This document shows, in pieces, positions 26,428-33,694 of a DNA stretch of 51,727 nt. Position 1 is the stretch's first letter. The number at the start of each line of letters is the position of its first letter. The stretch is from Streptomyces sp. BR123 (GTDB taxonomy: Bacteria; Actinomycetota; Actinomycetes; Streptomycetales; Streptomycetaceae). The stretch lies in NCBI RefSeq assembly GCF_013401435.1, contig NZ_JACBGN010000018.1, positions 1-51,727 of the forward strand. Direction: 5' to 3'. A program made the position numbers and the translations under genes. The notes below the pieces were generated by a model. It saw only the letters and a list, made by a program, of their open reading frames with translations, had not been told where the DNA came from and did no database searches.

Positions 26428-27165
26428 TCACGTGGTACCCGTCATGCTGGCGAACACGACCACGTTGCTGTCGTAGTAGTGCGTCTTCGGGTCGAAGTCG
26501 CCGCCGCAGGTGACCAGGCGAAGGCCCGCGTGGTCGAGGTTCTTGTAGACCTCGAGCGTGGGGAACTTGGCCTTCGGGTACTCGGCGACCCGGTTCACCG
26601 TGAACGTGACCGTCTTGTTGTCCCGGCGGGTCACCTTGATCGTGTCACCGGCCTTCATCGTCTTCAGCTTCTCGAACACGGCCGGCGCGCCGTTCCACGT
26701 GACGTGGCCCGCGATCACCGCCGGCCCTTGGGAGCCGGGGGTCGGCCCCGGCTCGTACCAGCCCGCGAGGCCGGGGTCCTTCGGGGTTTCCATCGCTCCG
26801 TCGGGGTTCAGCCGCAGCGTCTCCAGGGAGCTGGACACGCCGAGGGACGGAATCATGATCTTCTGGGGCTCCGACCGGGCGAGGGCGGGCTCGGCCCGGC
26901 CCGTACCGCTCTGCGCACCGCCCTCGGACGATGCGCCGTGGCCGCCTGCGGGCGCCTTCCCGGAGGGAGCGCTTCCGGGCCCCCCGCCGGCCGGTGTCCC
27001 GCTCTGCGGGGCCTGCCCCTGAGGGGCGGGAGGCGCCCCTTCGTCCTGGCCGGCGCAGCCCGCGAGGAGCAACATGGCCAGGGCGGCGGTGGCAACGGGG
27101 CCCGTGGTCCGGCGTCGGGGCCGCGCGGTGGACGTCGCGGGGGCCGGGGCGTGGGTGTTCTTCAC
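26428..27165 (-). CDS. Class F sortase, predicted lipoprotein
   Basis: A 245-residue sortase. A basic N-terminus and hydrophobic segment end in a lipobox LLAGC (Cys37), followed by a Pro/Gly/Gln-rich linker to about residue 100 and a compact sortase barrel with IPSLGV, VIAGHVTWNGAP (catalytic His154) and LRLVTCGGDF (catalytic Cys220). Class F sortases are actinobacterial transpeptidases that cleave C-terminal sorting motifs of secreted proteins. No Arg occurs after Cys220, and the position about 11 residues on, where the catalytic Arg is expected, is Tyr. The GTG start overlaps the upstream gene's TGA by 4 bases, so the two are translationally coupled and the upstream product is the likely substrate. 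Confidence 0.85.
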   Translation of the reverse strand: MKNTHAPAPATSTARPRRRTTGPVATAALAMLLLAGCAGQDEGAPPAPQGQAPQSGTPAGGGPGSAPSGKAPAGGHGASSEGGAQSGTGRAEPALARSEPQKIMIPSLGVSSSLETLRLNPDGAMETPKDPGLAGWYEPGPTPGSQGPAVIAGHVTWNGAPAVFEKLKTMKAGDTIKVTRRDNKTVTFTVNRVAEYPKAKFPTLEVYKNLDHAGLRLVTCGGDFDPKTHYYDSNVVVFASMTGTT

Positions 27166-27998
27166 GCGGCGCCCCCCGGCGTCTCCGTACGGACGGGGAC
27201 CACAGCAGTGCGCTTGCGCGCGACGGCGATCCCGCCGGCCGTCGCCGCGTACACGACGGCGGCCGCCCCCGCCATGACGGCCATCGGCAGCACCGTGCTC
27301 TGCGGAGAGCCGCCGCCGGTCTCGATACCACCGACCGGAACGGACCCCACGGCCGCGCCCTTGACCTCTCCGCAGTTGGTCGGCGCCGTGGCCTCCTGGG
27401 GCAGCTTCGGGTCGAGCTCGCTCTTGCCGGCGCCGTCGAAGTCGTACTTGCCGTTCTTGTTGCGGTCGATGCCGTGCTGTACGACGTGCAGGTCCTTGAT
27501 GTGCTCGACCACGTCCTGGCCGACGGTGATCGTCCGCTCGTAGACGACCTTGCCCTTCTTGTCGGCGACGGGCATGCGCTCCACGGCGAGGCCACTGGTC
27601 GCCTTGGTGTCCCCGGACGTGGTGAGCGAGATGTTGATGTCGCCGTAGTCGACGGTGGCCTCGGTGTTGTTGAGGATTCCATCGCGGTTGGTGTCGTCGC
27701 TGGCATCCGGGCAGTGGAAGTCGTGGCCCTTGGTGGAACCGTGCAGATGCTGGGCCGACGGCTGTCCGGGCACCATGCCCTCGGACTCGATGCGCACGGT
27801 CAGCTGGTTGCCCTTGAGGTTGAGCATGACAGTGCCTCGGGAACCGGAGTCGTTCAGCTGCGCCAGGTCGATCTGATACGCCTTCCCGCCCTCGGCGAGA
27901 GCCGCACCTGGAAGGCCTAGCGCCAGGAACACGGCGGCGGCGGGCACGGTGGCCATTACCACGAGACGGCGACCAGCGCGCTTGACTATCACATTCAC
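27162..27998 (-). CDS. Secreted CHRD-like protein with C-terminal sorting-type signal
   Basis: A 278-residue exported protein. The signal peptide ends near residue 35 (GAALAEGG). The body has CHRD-like features (MLNLKGNQLTVRIESEGMVP, then HLHGS) and two calcium-loop-like motifs: D102-TNRDGILNNT-E113, which fits the EF-hand spacing, and DRNKNGKYD at 178-186. The end reads GIETGGG (224-230), a hydrophobic helix (about 234-258) and a basic tail ARKR, the layout of a sortase substrate with a non-LPXTG motif. It overlaps the sortase gene by 4 bases. The ATG at 27998 is preceded by GGAG. It is probably linked to the wall by the adjacent sortase; the functional role is unknown. Confidence 0.8.
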   Translation of the reverse strand: MNVIVKRAGRRLVVMATVPAAAVFLALGLPGAALAEGGKAYQIDLAQLNDSGSRGTVMLNLKGNQLTVRIESEGMVPGQPSAQHLHGSTKGHDFHCPDASDDTNRDGILNNTEATVDYGDINISLTTSGDTKATSGLAVERMPVADKKGKVVYERTITVGQDVVEHIKDLHVVQHGIDRNKNGKYDFDGAGKSELDPKLPQEATAPTNCGEVKGAAVGSVPVGGIETGGGSPQSTVLPMAVMAGAAAVVYAATAGGIAVARKRTAVVPVRTETPGGAA

Positions 27999-28180
27999 TC
28001 CTGTTCCATGGATTCCCGGGAGGGGAATCGAAGATCGTCCGTGGGTGGAATGATTTCCGGAGGTCCGGCAACCCGCACTCCGAGCGATGAAGACGCTTCG
28101 GAATCAAGGGCCGGGTGATTCACGGAAGATTCCGGCCGGTCGGCATTGCCACCCGCTGCGAGGAATTGGTCGTTCGATGG

Positions 28181-28951
28181 CTACGCGACTGCCCGTGTCG
28201 CGGTCGACAGCAGTGCACCGGTCATCCAGATGCGTGACACCTCGTCTGCCAGCAGGGGGAATCGGGCAGCCGCACAGAGCATCTCCGAAAGCACGAGGAT
28301 TCCGCGTGCGGTGCACTTCGGATCGCGGTTCCGATGCAACCAGATGACCGCATTGACCATGGGGCGGCGTCCCAGGGGAAGGGCCGTGTGCCGGGCATCG
28401 GCCGCCGCCTCGAGGGCAGGCCGCCCTCCGCCGAACGGCAGGGCTGCCGTTCGACGGATTCCCGGCGGCGCGACCGAGTCCCGCACATGGCGGAAGTACG
28501 CTTCCGGCGGGGCCTGCCCGTTCTCGAAGGTGTTGCGGAATCCGACGATGCGAGCGCCTGCGTTCTGCGAGAGGAACTCGACGTAGAGTTCGATGGACAA
28601 GCCTCTCAGCTGAACGTTCACAGGGAGGTAGCGCACCCTCCCCTCTCCGCACCCGGCATTCCCGGAAAAGCCCGCCTCCGCCGCTCTCGACCGGACGGCA
28701 GAGACGAGGAGCCGGTATTCCTCCGCCGATGCGTCCTCCACGGAAAACGACACGGGTTTCAGTACGACGGCATCCGTCAGGTGGATGGGCTCAGAACTCG
28801 GACTTCCCGGCGGACGTTCCACCGCAGCGGGTTCGATCCTGTTGTACTGGCGCACTACACAACCACCGCCTTCGACATGACCCGATCGACGACAGCTCGC
28901 CTCATCCGTGTCGCCGGGCCTGGTTCGGTCCAGTTCTTTGTAGCCGGTCAT
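28181..28951 (-). CDS. Ribosome-inactivating-protein-fold protein with altered active site
   Basis: A 256-residue protein (or 224 residues from GTG 28855, which has an AAGGCGG-type site upstream). Family features run in order: PVSFSVEDASAEEYRLLVSAVRSRA (N-terminal strand and helix), LPVNVQLRGLSIELYVEFLSQNAGARIVGFRN, ALPFGGGRPALEAAAD, ALPLGRRPMVNAVIWLHRNRD and ARGILVLSEMLCAAARFPLLADEV. These follow the RIP layout, in which the last helix normally carries S-E-A-A-R-F. Here the residues aligned with ricin Tyr80, Tyr123 and Glu177 are Arg134, Arg177 and Ala227; Arg230 (ricin Arg180) is kept. The end comes soon after, with one Trp (242). There is no signal peptide. GC content looks lower than in neighbours. 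It lies 182 bases before the substrate gene on the same strand. Confidence 0.7.
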   Translation of the reverse strand: MTGYKELDRTRPGDTDEASCRRSGHVEGGGCVVRQYNRIEPAAVERPPGSPSSEPIHLTDAVVLKPVSFSVEDASAEEYRLLVSAVRSRAAEAGFSGNAGCGEGRVRYLPVNVQLRGLSIELYVEFLSQNAGARIVGFRNTFENGQAPPEAYFRHVRDSVAPPGIRRTAALPFGGGRPALEAAADARHTALPLGRRPMVNAVIWLHRNRDPKCTARGILVLSEMLCAAARFPLLADEVSRIWMTGALLSTATRAVA

Positions 28952-29202
28952 ACGGCGGAGGAGTGAATAGTTGCCCTCTGATGCTAAGAACTCATCGAAT
29001 GAGGTGGAAAAGGCATAGACCCCTCGCGCGGGCTCTCCGTCGCCGCCCGGTCGGACGGCGGGCAGCCTTCGGTGACCGGACTGCCGTCGGTGGCCGGACT
29101 GCCGTGCCGTCGAAGACTGCGTCGAGGGCGTCGAGGGCGTCGAGGGGCGAGGAGCTCACCGCCGCCGGAAGGGTCCGGGCCCCGAACTCGGCACGACCTG
29201 TT

Positions 29203-29224
29203 GGTAAATAATTGCGAAATTACC
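29203..29224 (+). promoter_or_regulatory. AT-rich imperfect inverted repeat upstream of the acetyltransferase/ABC operon
   Basis: GGTAA (29203-29207) and TTACC (29220-29224) flank an AT-rich core containing AATT-GCG-AAATT. It is the only strongly AT-rich spot between the RIP-like gene and the operon, so it is a candidate operator or promoter. The factor is unknown. Confidence 0.35.
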
Positions 29225-29399
29225 GGACATACCAGTAGATTTCTCGCCGTGACTTCGAGATGTCACCGCCGCACGCGTCGCCCGGACTCGCCGGGCCCGT
29301 CCGGCACGGGCTCACCTGCGGCCAGCTCGCCCGGAACCCCAACGCCTCGGCCGTGTCCCAAGTGGTGGGCAGTGCGGCTGACAGGCCGGACTGATCGCC

Positions 29400-29501
29400 A
29401 TGGCGCAGCGCACCCGCACCCCGCACCGGACCGAAGCAGCTCTGCGGGCGGCGCTCGGCGCCGTCCGTGACCTGCGTATGGAAGGACAACCCCGCCGATG
29501 A
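29400..29501 (+). CDS. Possible 33-residue ORF coupled to the acetyltransferase gene
   Basis: ATG 29400 gives MAQRTRTPHRTEAALRAALG and ends GQPRR, with the TGA overlapping the next ATG (ATGA at 29498). The sequence is helical and coding-like, resembling the C-terminal helix of a regulator, but no upstream portion of such a gene is intact. It may be a leader peptide or the surviving end of a lost gene. A second short frame upstream (29262-29396, MSPPHASPG...) gives no further support. Confidence 0.35.
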   Translation: MAQRTRTPHRTEAALRAALGAVRDLRMEGQPRR

Positions 29502-30478
29502 CCGATCGCACGAAGACGTCCCGGGCCGACATCCGCGGCTTTCACGCGGGCGACGGACCGCAGGTGGTGGAGGTGTGGCGGCGCAGTGCGCCGGCCGACC
29601 CCATCACCGCGGACCGCTTCCGCTCCCTGGTGCTGCTCGACGCCAATTTCGATCCGGAAGGGCTTCGGATCGCAGTCGAGGGCGACCGTGTCGTCGGTGC
29701 GGCCTACGCGGTGCGCCGTCTGACGCCGATGGCCGGCACCGACCTGGAGCCGGAGCAGGGCTGGATCCCCTTCTTCTTCGTCGACCCGGCCGCCCGCAGG
29801 CGCGGCCTCGGCCGCCGGCTGATGGGCGACGCCCTCGACTGGCTGCACGGCCACGGCCGCACCAGGGTGGACTTCTCCTCGTACACCCCGAACTACGTCC
29901 TCCCCGGCCTGGACGCCGAGACGTACCCGGAAGCGGCTCGGCTCCTGGAGTCCCTGGGCTTCCACACGCTGTACGAGGCGGCGGCCATGGACCGCGGCCT
30001 GGTCGGCTATCGCCTCCCGGAGGACGTCACGCGCCGTCTGAAGGAACTCACGGCGCAGGGCTACCGCTTCGCCACCCCGTCCGACGACGATCTGGTGGAT
30101 CTCCTCGCGCTCGCCGGGAGCCACTTCGGTCCGGACTGGGCGGCCACGATCCGGGCGAGCCTGGCGGCGGGCACGCCGCTCGACCGGATCGTCGTCGTCC
30201 GGGACCCGAAGGAGCGCATGGTCGGCTGGGCGATGCACGGCGCGTTCGACGCGGTGGACGAGCGGTTCGGCCCGATCGGCGTGTTGGAGGAGATGCGCGG
30301 CACCGGACTCGGCGAGGTCCTCCTGCACCTGGTCCTGGAGAGGATGCGGGCGCGCCGCGCGCACTCCGCGTGGTTCCTGTGGACCGGCGCGCAGTCCCCG
30401 GCTGGGCACATGTACCGCAAGACGGGCTTCACCACGACCCGCGTGTTCCGCGTGATGCGCCGGAATGCCGCTCGATGA
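29498..30478 (+). CDS. Tandem-GNAT N-acetyltransferase
   Basis: A 326-residue protein with two GNAT domains. The first has the complete acetyl-CoA motif (WIPFFFVDPAARRRGLGRRLMGDAL, about 85-115). The second (about 165-326) has IGVLEEMRGTGLGEVLLHLVLERM and AGHMYRKTGFTTTRVF. Its stop codon overlaps the start of the solute-binding-protein gene (ATGA), so it is the first gene of a four-gene operon with a sugar ABC importer. Because the convergent neighbour is a glucosaminidase, acetylation of imported glucosamine or a glucosamine oligomer is a plausible role, though this is inference from context alone. Confidence 0.88.
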   Translation: MTDRTKTSRADIRGFHAGDGPQVVEVWRRSAPADPITADRFRSLVLLDANFDPEGLRIAVEGDRVVGAAYAVRRLTPMAGTDLEPEQGWIPFFFVDPAARRRGLGRRLMGDALDWLHGHGRTRVDFSSYTPNYVLPGLDAETYPEAARLLESLGFHTLYEAAAMDRGLVGYRLPEDVTRRLKELTAQGYRFATPSDDDLVDLLALAGSHFGPDWAATIRASLAAGTPLDRIVVVRDPKERMVGWAMHGAFDAVDERFGPIGVLEEMRGTGLGEVLLHLVLERMRARRAHSAWFLWTGAQSPAGHMYRKTGFTTTRVFRVMRRNAAR

Positions 30479-31815
30479 CTCCGGCACGCCGCACCAGCGG
30501 CCTGAGCCGCCGTCACTTCGCGCTCGCGCTCCCCTCGGCACTGCTCGCCTCCGGGTGCTCCGCACCGCACCAGGGCACCGGGCGGCCCGGGGATCCGATC
30601 GTCCTCACCCTGCTCTCCCACTACGCGAGCGGGGTGCTCAGGGAGGCCCTGCAGGGCCCGGTCGACGAGTGGAACGCCACCCACGACCGGGTCAAGGTGC
30701 AGACCAAGGCCGTCGAGTTCACCGACCTGCTGACCACCTTCATGGTCCGGCAGGCCGCGGGACAGGGCGCCGACATCCTCCACCCGTACTGCTTGTGGAA
30801 CGGCCAACTGGTCCAGGCCGGCGTCCTGAGACCCGCTCCGCCCGAACACGCCGAGGAGATCGCACGCGGCTACAGCGAGGCCGCGGTCGACGCCGCCTCG
30901 GTGGGCGGCCGGGTCTACGGCTACCCCACCGAGGTGCAGACGTACGCCCTCTACTACAACAAGCGGCTGCTGCGCGAAGCCGGCATCGCCGGCCCGCCGC
31001 GCACCTGGCGGGAGCTGGAGGACACCGCCTACCGCACGGCCAGACGCGACCGCTACGGCAACACACTGGTCCAGGGCTTCGGGCTGTCGACCGCCGACGA
31101 CTCCACCACCGTCGGCCAGACGCTCGCCCTGCTCAACGCCGCGGGCGGAACGTTCGTCTCGAAGGACGGCCGCAGCACCGCCATCGACTCGCCGGCCGGA
31201 CGGGCCGTGTTCGATCTGGAGCACCGCCTCGTCGTCAGGGGCGCGAGCTCCCCCGGTGTCAACGTCTACAAGGCGTTCCGGTCGGGGCAGGTCGCCATGG
31301 TGGTCAGCGCCGGCTGGTGGACCGGGAGCCTGAAGACCCTGATGGGCGAGGACTACCGCGACGTCGGCGTCGCGCCGCTGCCCCTCCCCGAGGCGGGCGG
31401 CAAGCGCGGCACGCTCTCCACCGGCTTCATGCTGGGGGTCAACGCTGCCGGCAGGCACCCGGCCGCGGCCTGGGAGTTCCTGCGCTGGCTCAACAGCGAG
31501 AAAGTGAACGTGAAGAGCGCCGAGGAGGGTGGGAAAGCGACCCGGATGAGCTCCCTGCAGGTGTCGGCCGGCTCCCTGACCGGCCGCACCGACGACATGC
31601 GGACGCTCCTGGGCGCGCACGGCGATGCAAACCTGCGCCCCTTCGTGGACGCGCTGGCGTACTCGGTGCCGGAGCCGAACGTGCCCGGCGCGCAACAGGC
31701 CAAATCGCTACTGCGCAAGAACATCGAGGCGCTGTGGACCGGTCAGCAGTCGGTGGACCAGGCGCTGCGCGCGACCCGCCGTCAGGTCGACCGGGAGGTG
31801 TCGCGCTCATGGTGA
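30475..31815 (+). CDS. Carbohydrate ABC transporter solute-binding lipoprotein
   Basis: A 446-residue extracellular solute-binding protein. The twin-arginine-like SRRHFALALPSALLASGC carries a lipobox (LASGC), so it is lipid-anchored. The body has the usual sugar-binder features: VDEWNATHDRVKVQ, YPTEVQTYALYYNKRLLREAGI, NAAGGTFVSKDG, FRSGQVAMVVSAGWW and LSTGFMLGVNAAGRHPAAAWEFLRWL. It starts by a 4-base overlap with the acetyltransferase gene and overlaps the permease gene by 7 bases. The ligand is probably an oligosaccharide, possibly chitosan-derived given the adjacent GH2 enzyme. Confidence 0.93.
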   Translation: MTPARRTSGLSRRHFALALPSALLASGCSAPHQGTGRPGDPIVLTLLSHYASGVLREALQGPVDEWNATHDRVKVQTKAVEFTDLLTTFMVRQAAGQGADILHPYCLWNGQLVQAGVLRPAPPEHAEEIARGYSEAAVDAASVGGRVYGYPTEVQTYALYYNKRLLREAGIAGPPRTWRELEDTAYRTARRDRYGNTLVQGFGLSTADDSTTVGQTLALLNAAGGTFVSKDGRSTAIDSPAGRAVFDLEHRLVVRGASSPGVNVYKAFRSGQVAMVVSAGWWTGSLKTLMGEDYRDVGVAPLPLPEAGGKRGTLSTGFMLGVNAAGRHPAAAWEFLRWLNSEKVNVKSAEEGGKATRMSSLQVSAGSLTGRTDDMRTLLGAHGDANLRPFVDALAYSVPEPNVPGAQQAKSLLRKNIEALWTGQQSVDQALRATRRQVDREVSRSW

Positions 31816-32771
31816 ACACGCTGACCCCGACGACGACCGAGCGGGCGGTGCCCGGCACGCGCTCCGCCGGGCCCGCCGTCGACGGCCGCGCCCGGACCGG
31901 GCGCCGCCAGGCCGTCGTCGCCTATCTCTTCCTGGCGCCGACGCTCCTGTTCTTCGCCGTCTTCCTGGTCCTGCCGCTCGGCTTCGCGCTGCTGCTGGCG
32001 ATGTCCAGCTGGGCCGGTTTCGACCTCGGCGACGTCCAACCGGTCGGCGCGGACAACTTCACGGGCCTCTTCGCGGACGGGTCGACGTTCCTGGCTCCGA
32101 TCCTCACCAACACGCTGCTGTTCGCCCTGGGCACGGTGGTCCTTGCGCTCGCAGGCTCCGTGGTGGTCGCCGCATGCATCGACAACCTGCGGTTCCAGGG
32201 TCTGTGGCGCACTCTGTACTTCCTGCCGATCGTGACGACCGTCGTCGCCGTCGGCAACGTGTGGAAGTACATGTACGAGCCGGGCGGTCTCGTCAACGGA
32301 GTGCTCAACGCCCTCGGGCTCGGATCGGTTGCCTTCCTCCAGGACCCGGACACCGCGCTGCCCTCGGTCGTGGTCGTGCAGGCCTGGGCATCGGTCGGCT
32401 CGGCGATCCTCGTCCTGACGGCCGGGCTGAAGTCCATTCCGGAGTCGTACTACGAGGCCGCGGCGCTCGACGGCGCCGGGCAGGCCACCGTCTTCTGGAA
32501 GATCACACTGCCGCTGCTGCGGCCGTCCCTGCTGCTCGTGTGCATCACCCAGCTCATCAGCGGTCTGCAGTCGTTCGCGCTGATCACGGTGATGACCAAG
32601 GGCGGGCCGGGTGACGCGACCGACGTCGCTGCCCTGGAGATGTACCGGCAGGCCTTCTCGTACGGCCGGTGGGGCCCTGCGAGCGCCGCCGCCTTCGTCC
32701 TGTTCGTGGTGGTCCTCGTGGTCACCCTGGTGCAGTTGTGGATCTTCCGGCGCAAGGGGGAGGACGCATGA
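31809..32771 (+). CDS. Sugar ABC transporter permease (MalF/UgpA type)
   Basis: A 320-residue membrane protein with six hydrophobic helices and the conserved EAA loop YYEAAALDGAGQATVFWKITLP, which contacts the ATPase. A long charged N-terminus (about 35 residues, ERAVPGTRSAG) precedes the first helix AYLFLAPTLLFFAVFLVLPL. It overlaps both neighbours (7 bases upstream, 4 bases downstream). No ATPase gene is present in the operon, as is common for Streptomyces sugar importers sharing MsiK. Confidence 0.93.
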   Translation: MVNTLTPTTTERAVPGTRSAGPAVDGRARTGRRQAVVAYLFLAPTLLFFAVFLVLPLGFALLLAMSSWAGFDLGDVQPVGADNFTGLFADGSTFLAPILTNTLLFALGTVVLALAGSVVVAACIDNLRFQGLWRTLYFLPIVTTVVAVGNVWKYMYEPGGLVNGVLNALGLGSVAFLQDPDTALPSVVVVQAWASVGSAILVLTAGLKSIPESYYEAAALDGAGQATVFWKITLPLLRPSLLLVCITQLISGLQSFALITVMTKGGPGDATDVAALEMYRQAFSYGRWGPASAAAFVLFVVVLVVTLVQLWIFRRKGEDA

Positions 32772-33637
32772 TCCGCCGCCGTTTCCCGTGGTTCTCGTAC
32801 CTGGTGGTCGTGACCGGCGCCGTGCTCACGGTGGTGCCGTTCCTCGACATGGTGATGACGTCGTTCAAGGGGGCCGGTGAGGCCGGAACGCTGCCGTACC
32901 GCTTCCTGCCCGAGGCGTTCGACCTGTCGAACTACCGGGCGGCGATCGACCAGCTCGATCTGCCGGTGCTCTTCCGCAACAGCGTCATCGCAACCGCCGT
33001 GATCACCGGGTCGGTGCTGTTCACGTCATCGCTCGCCGGCTACGCGCTCGCCAAACTCCGATTCCCCGGCCGGACCTTGATCTTCCGGCTCGTGCTGTCG
33101 ACGATGATGTTCCCCCCGTTCCTCTTCTTCATCCCGCACTTCCTGATCCTGGTGCACTGGCCGCTGGCGGGCGGCAACGACCTGTTCGGGCGCGGGGGCG
33201 CGGGCCTGACCGTCAGCATCGCGGCGCTCGCCGTGCCGTTCCTCGTCAACGGCTTCGGGATCTTCCTGATGCGCCAGTTCATGGTGTCGATCCCGGACGA
33301 GGTCCTGGAGGCGGCGCGGATCGACGGTGCAGGCGAGTTCGGCGTGTGGTGGCGGATCGTCGTGCCGCAGACCAGGCCGGTCGTGCTGACGCTCGGTCTG
33401 CTGACCTTCGTCCACGCGTGGAACGAGTACATCTGGGCGCTGCTCGTCTCGACCGCCAACCCGGACGTGATGACCCTGCCCGTCGGCATCCAGCTCCTGC
33501 AGGACTACGTGGACCCGACCCGCACGATGCCGATCGTCATGGCCGGTCTCGTCCTGAGCATCCTGCCGATCCTGGTCCTCTTCCTACTGCTGCAGAAGCA
33601 CTACATCCGCGGCGTGATGCTCAGCGGCCTCAAATGA
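32768..33637 (+). CDS. Sugar ABC transporter permease (MalG/UgpE type)
   Basis: A 289-residue partner permease. It has about six helices and the EAA loop VLEAARIDGAGEFGVWWRIVVPQ, and ends with the typical HYIRGVMLSGLK. It begins in a 4-base overlap with the first permease gene and is the last gene of the operon; a strong hairpin follows 15 bases after its stop. Confidence 0.93.
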   Translation: MIRRRFPWFSYLVVVTGAVLTVVPFLDMVMTSFKGAGEAGTLPYRFLPEAFDLSNYRAAIDQLDLPVLFRNSVIATAVITGSVLFTSSLAGYALAKLRFPGRTLIFRLVLSTMMFPPFLFFIPHFLILVHWPLAGGNDLFGRGGAGLTVSIAALAVPFLVNGFGIFLMRQFMVSIPDEVLEAARIDGAGEFGVWWRIVVPQTRPVVLTLGLLTFVHAWNEYIWALLVSTANPDVMTLPVGIQLLQDYVDPTRTMPIVMAGLVLSILPILVLFLLLQKHYIRGVMLSGLK

Positions 33638-33651
33638 GAGGCAGCGGCACG

Positions 33652-33680
33652 AGGGGCGCCCGCTCCGGCGGGCGCCCCCT
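33652..33680. terminator. Bidirectional terminator between the ABC operon and the GH2 gene
   Basis: GGGGCGCCCGC and GCGGGCGCCCC pair perfectly around TCCG. It lies between the two convergent stop codons and can end both transcripts. Confidence 0.85.
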
Positions 33681-33694
33681 TCTCCTGCGCGTCG

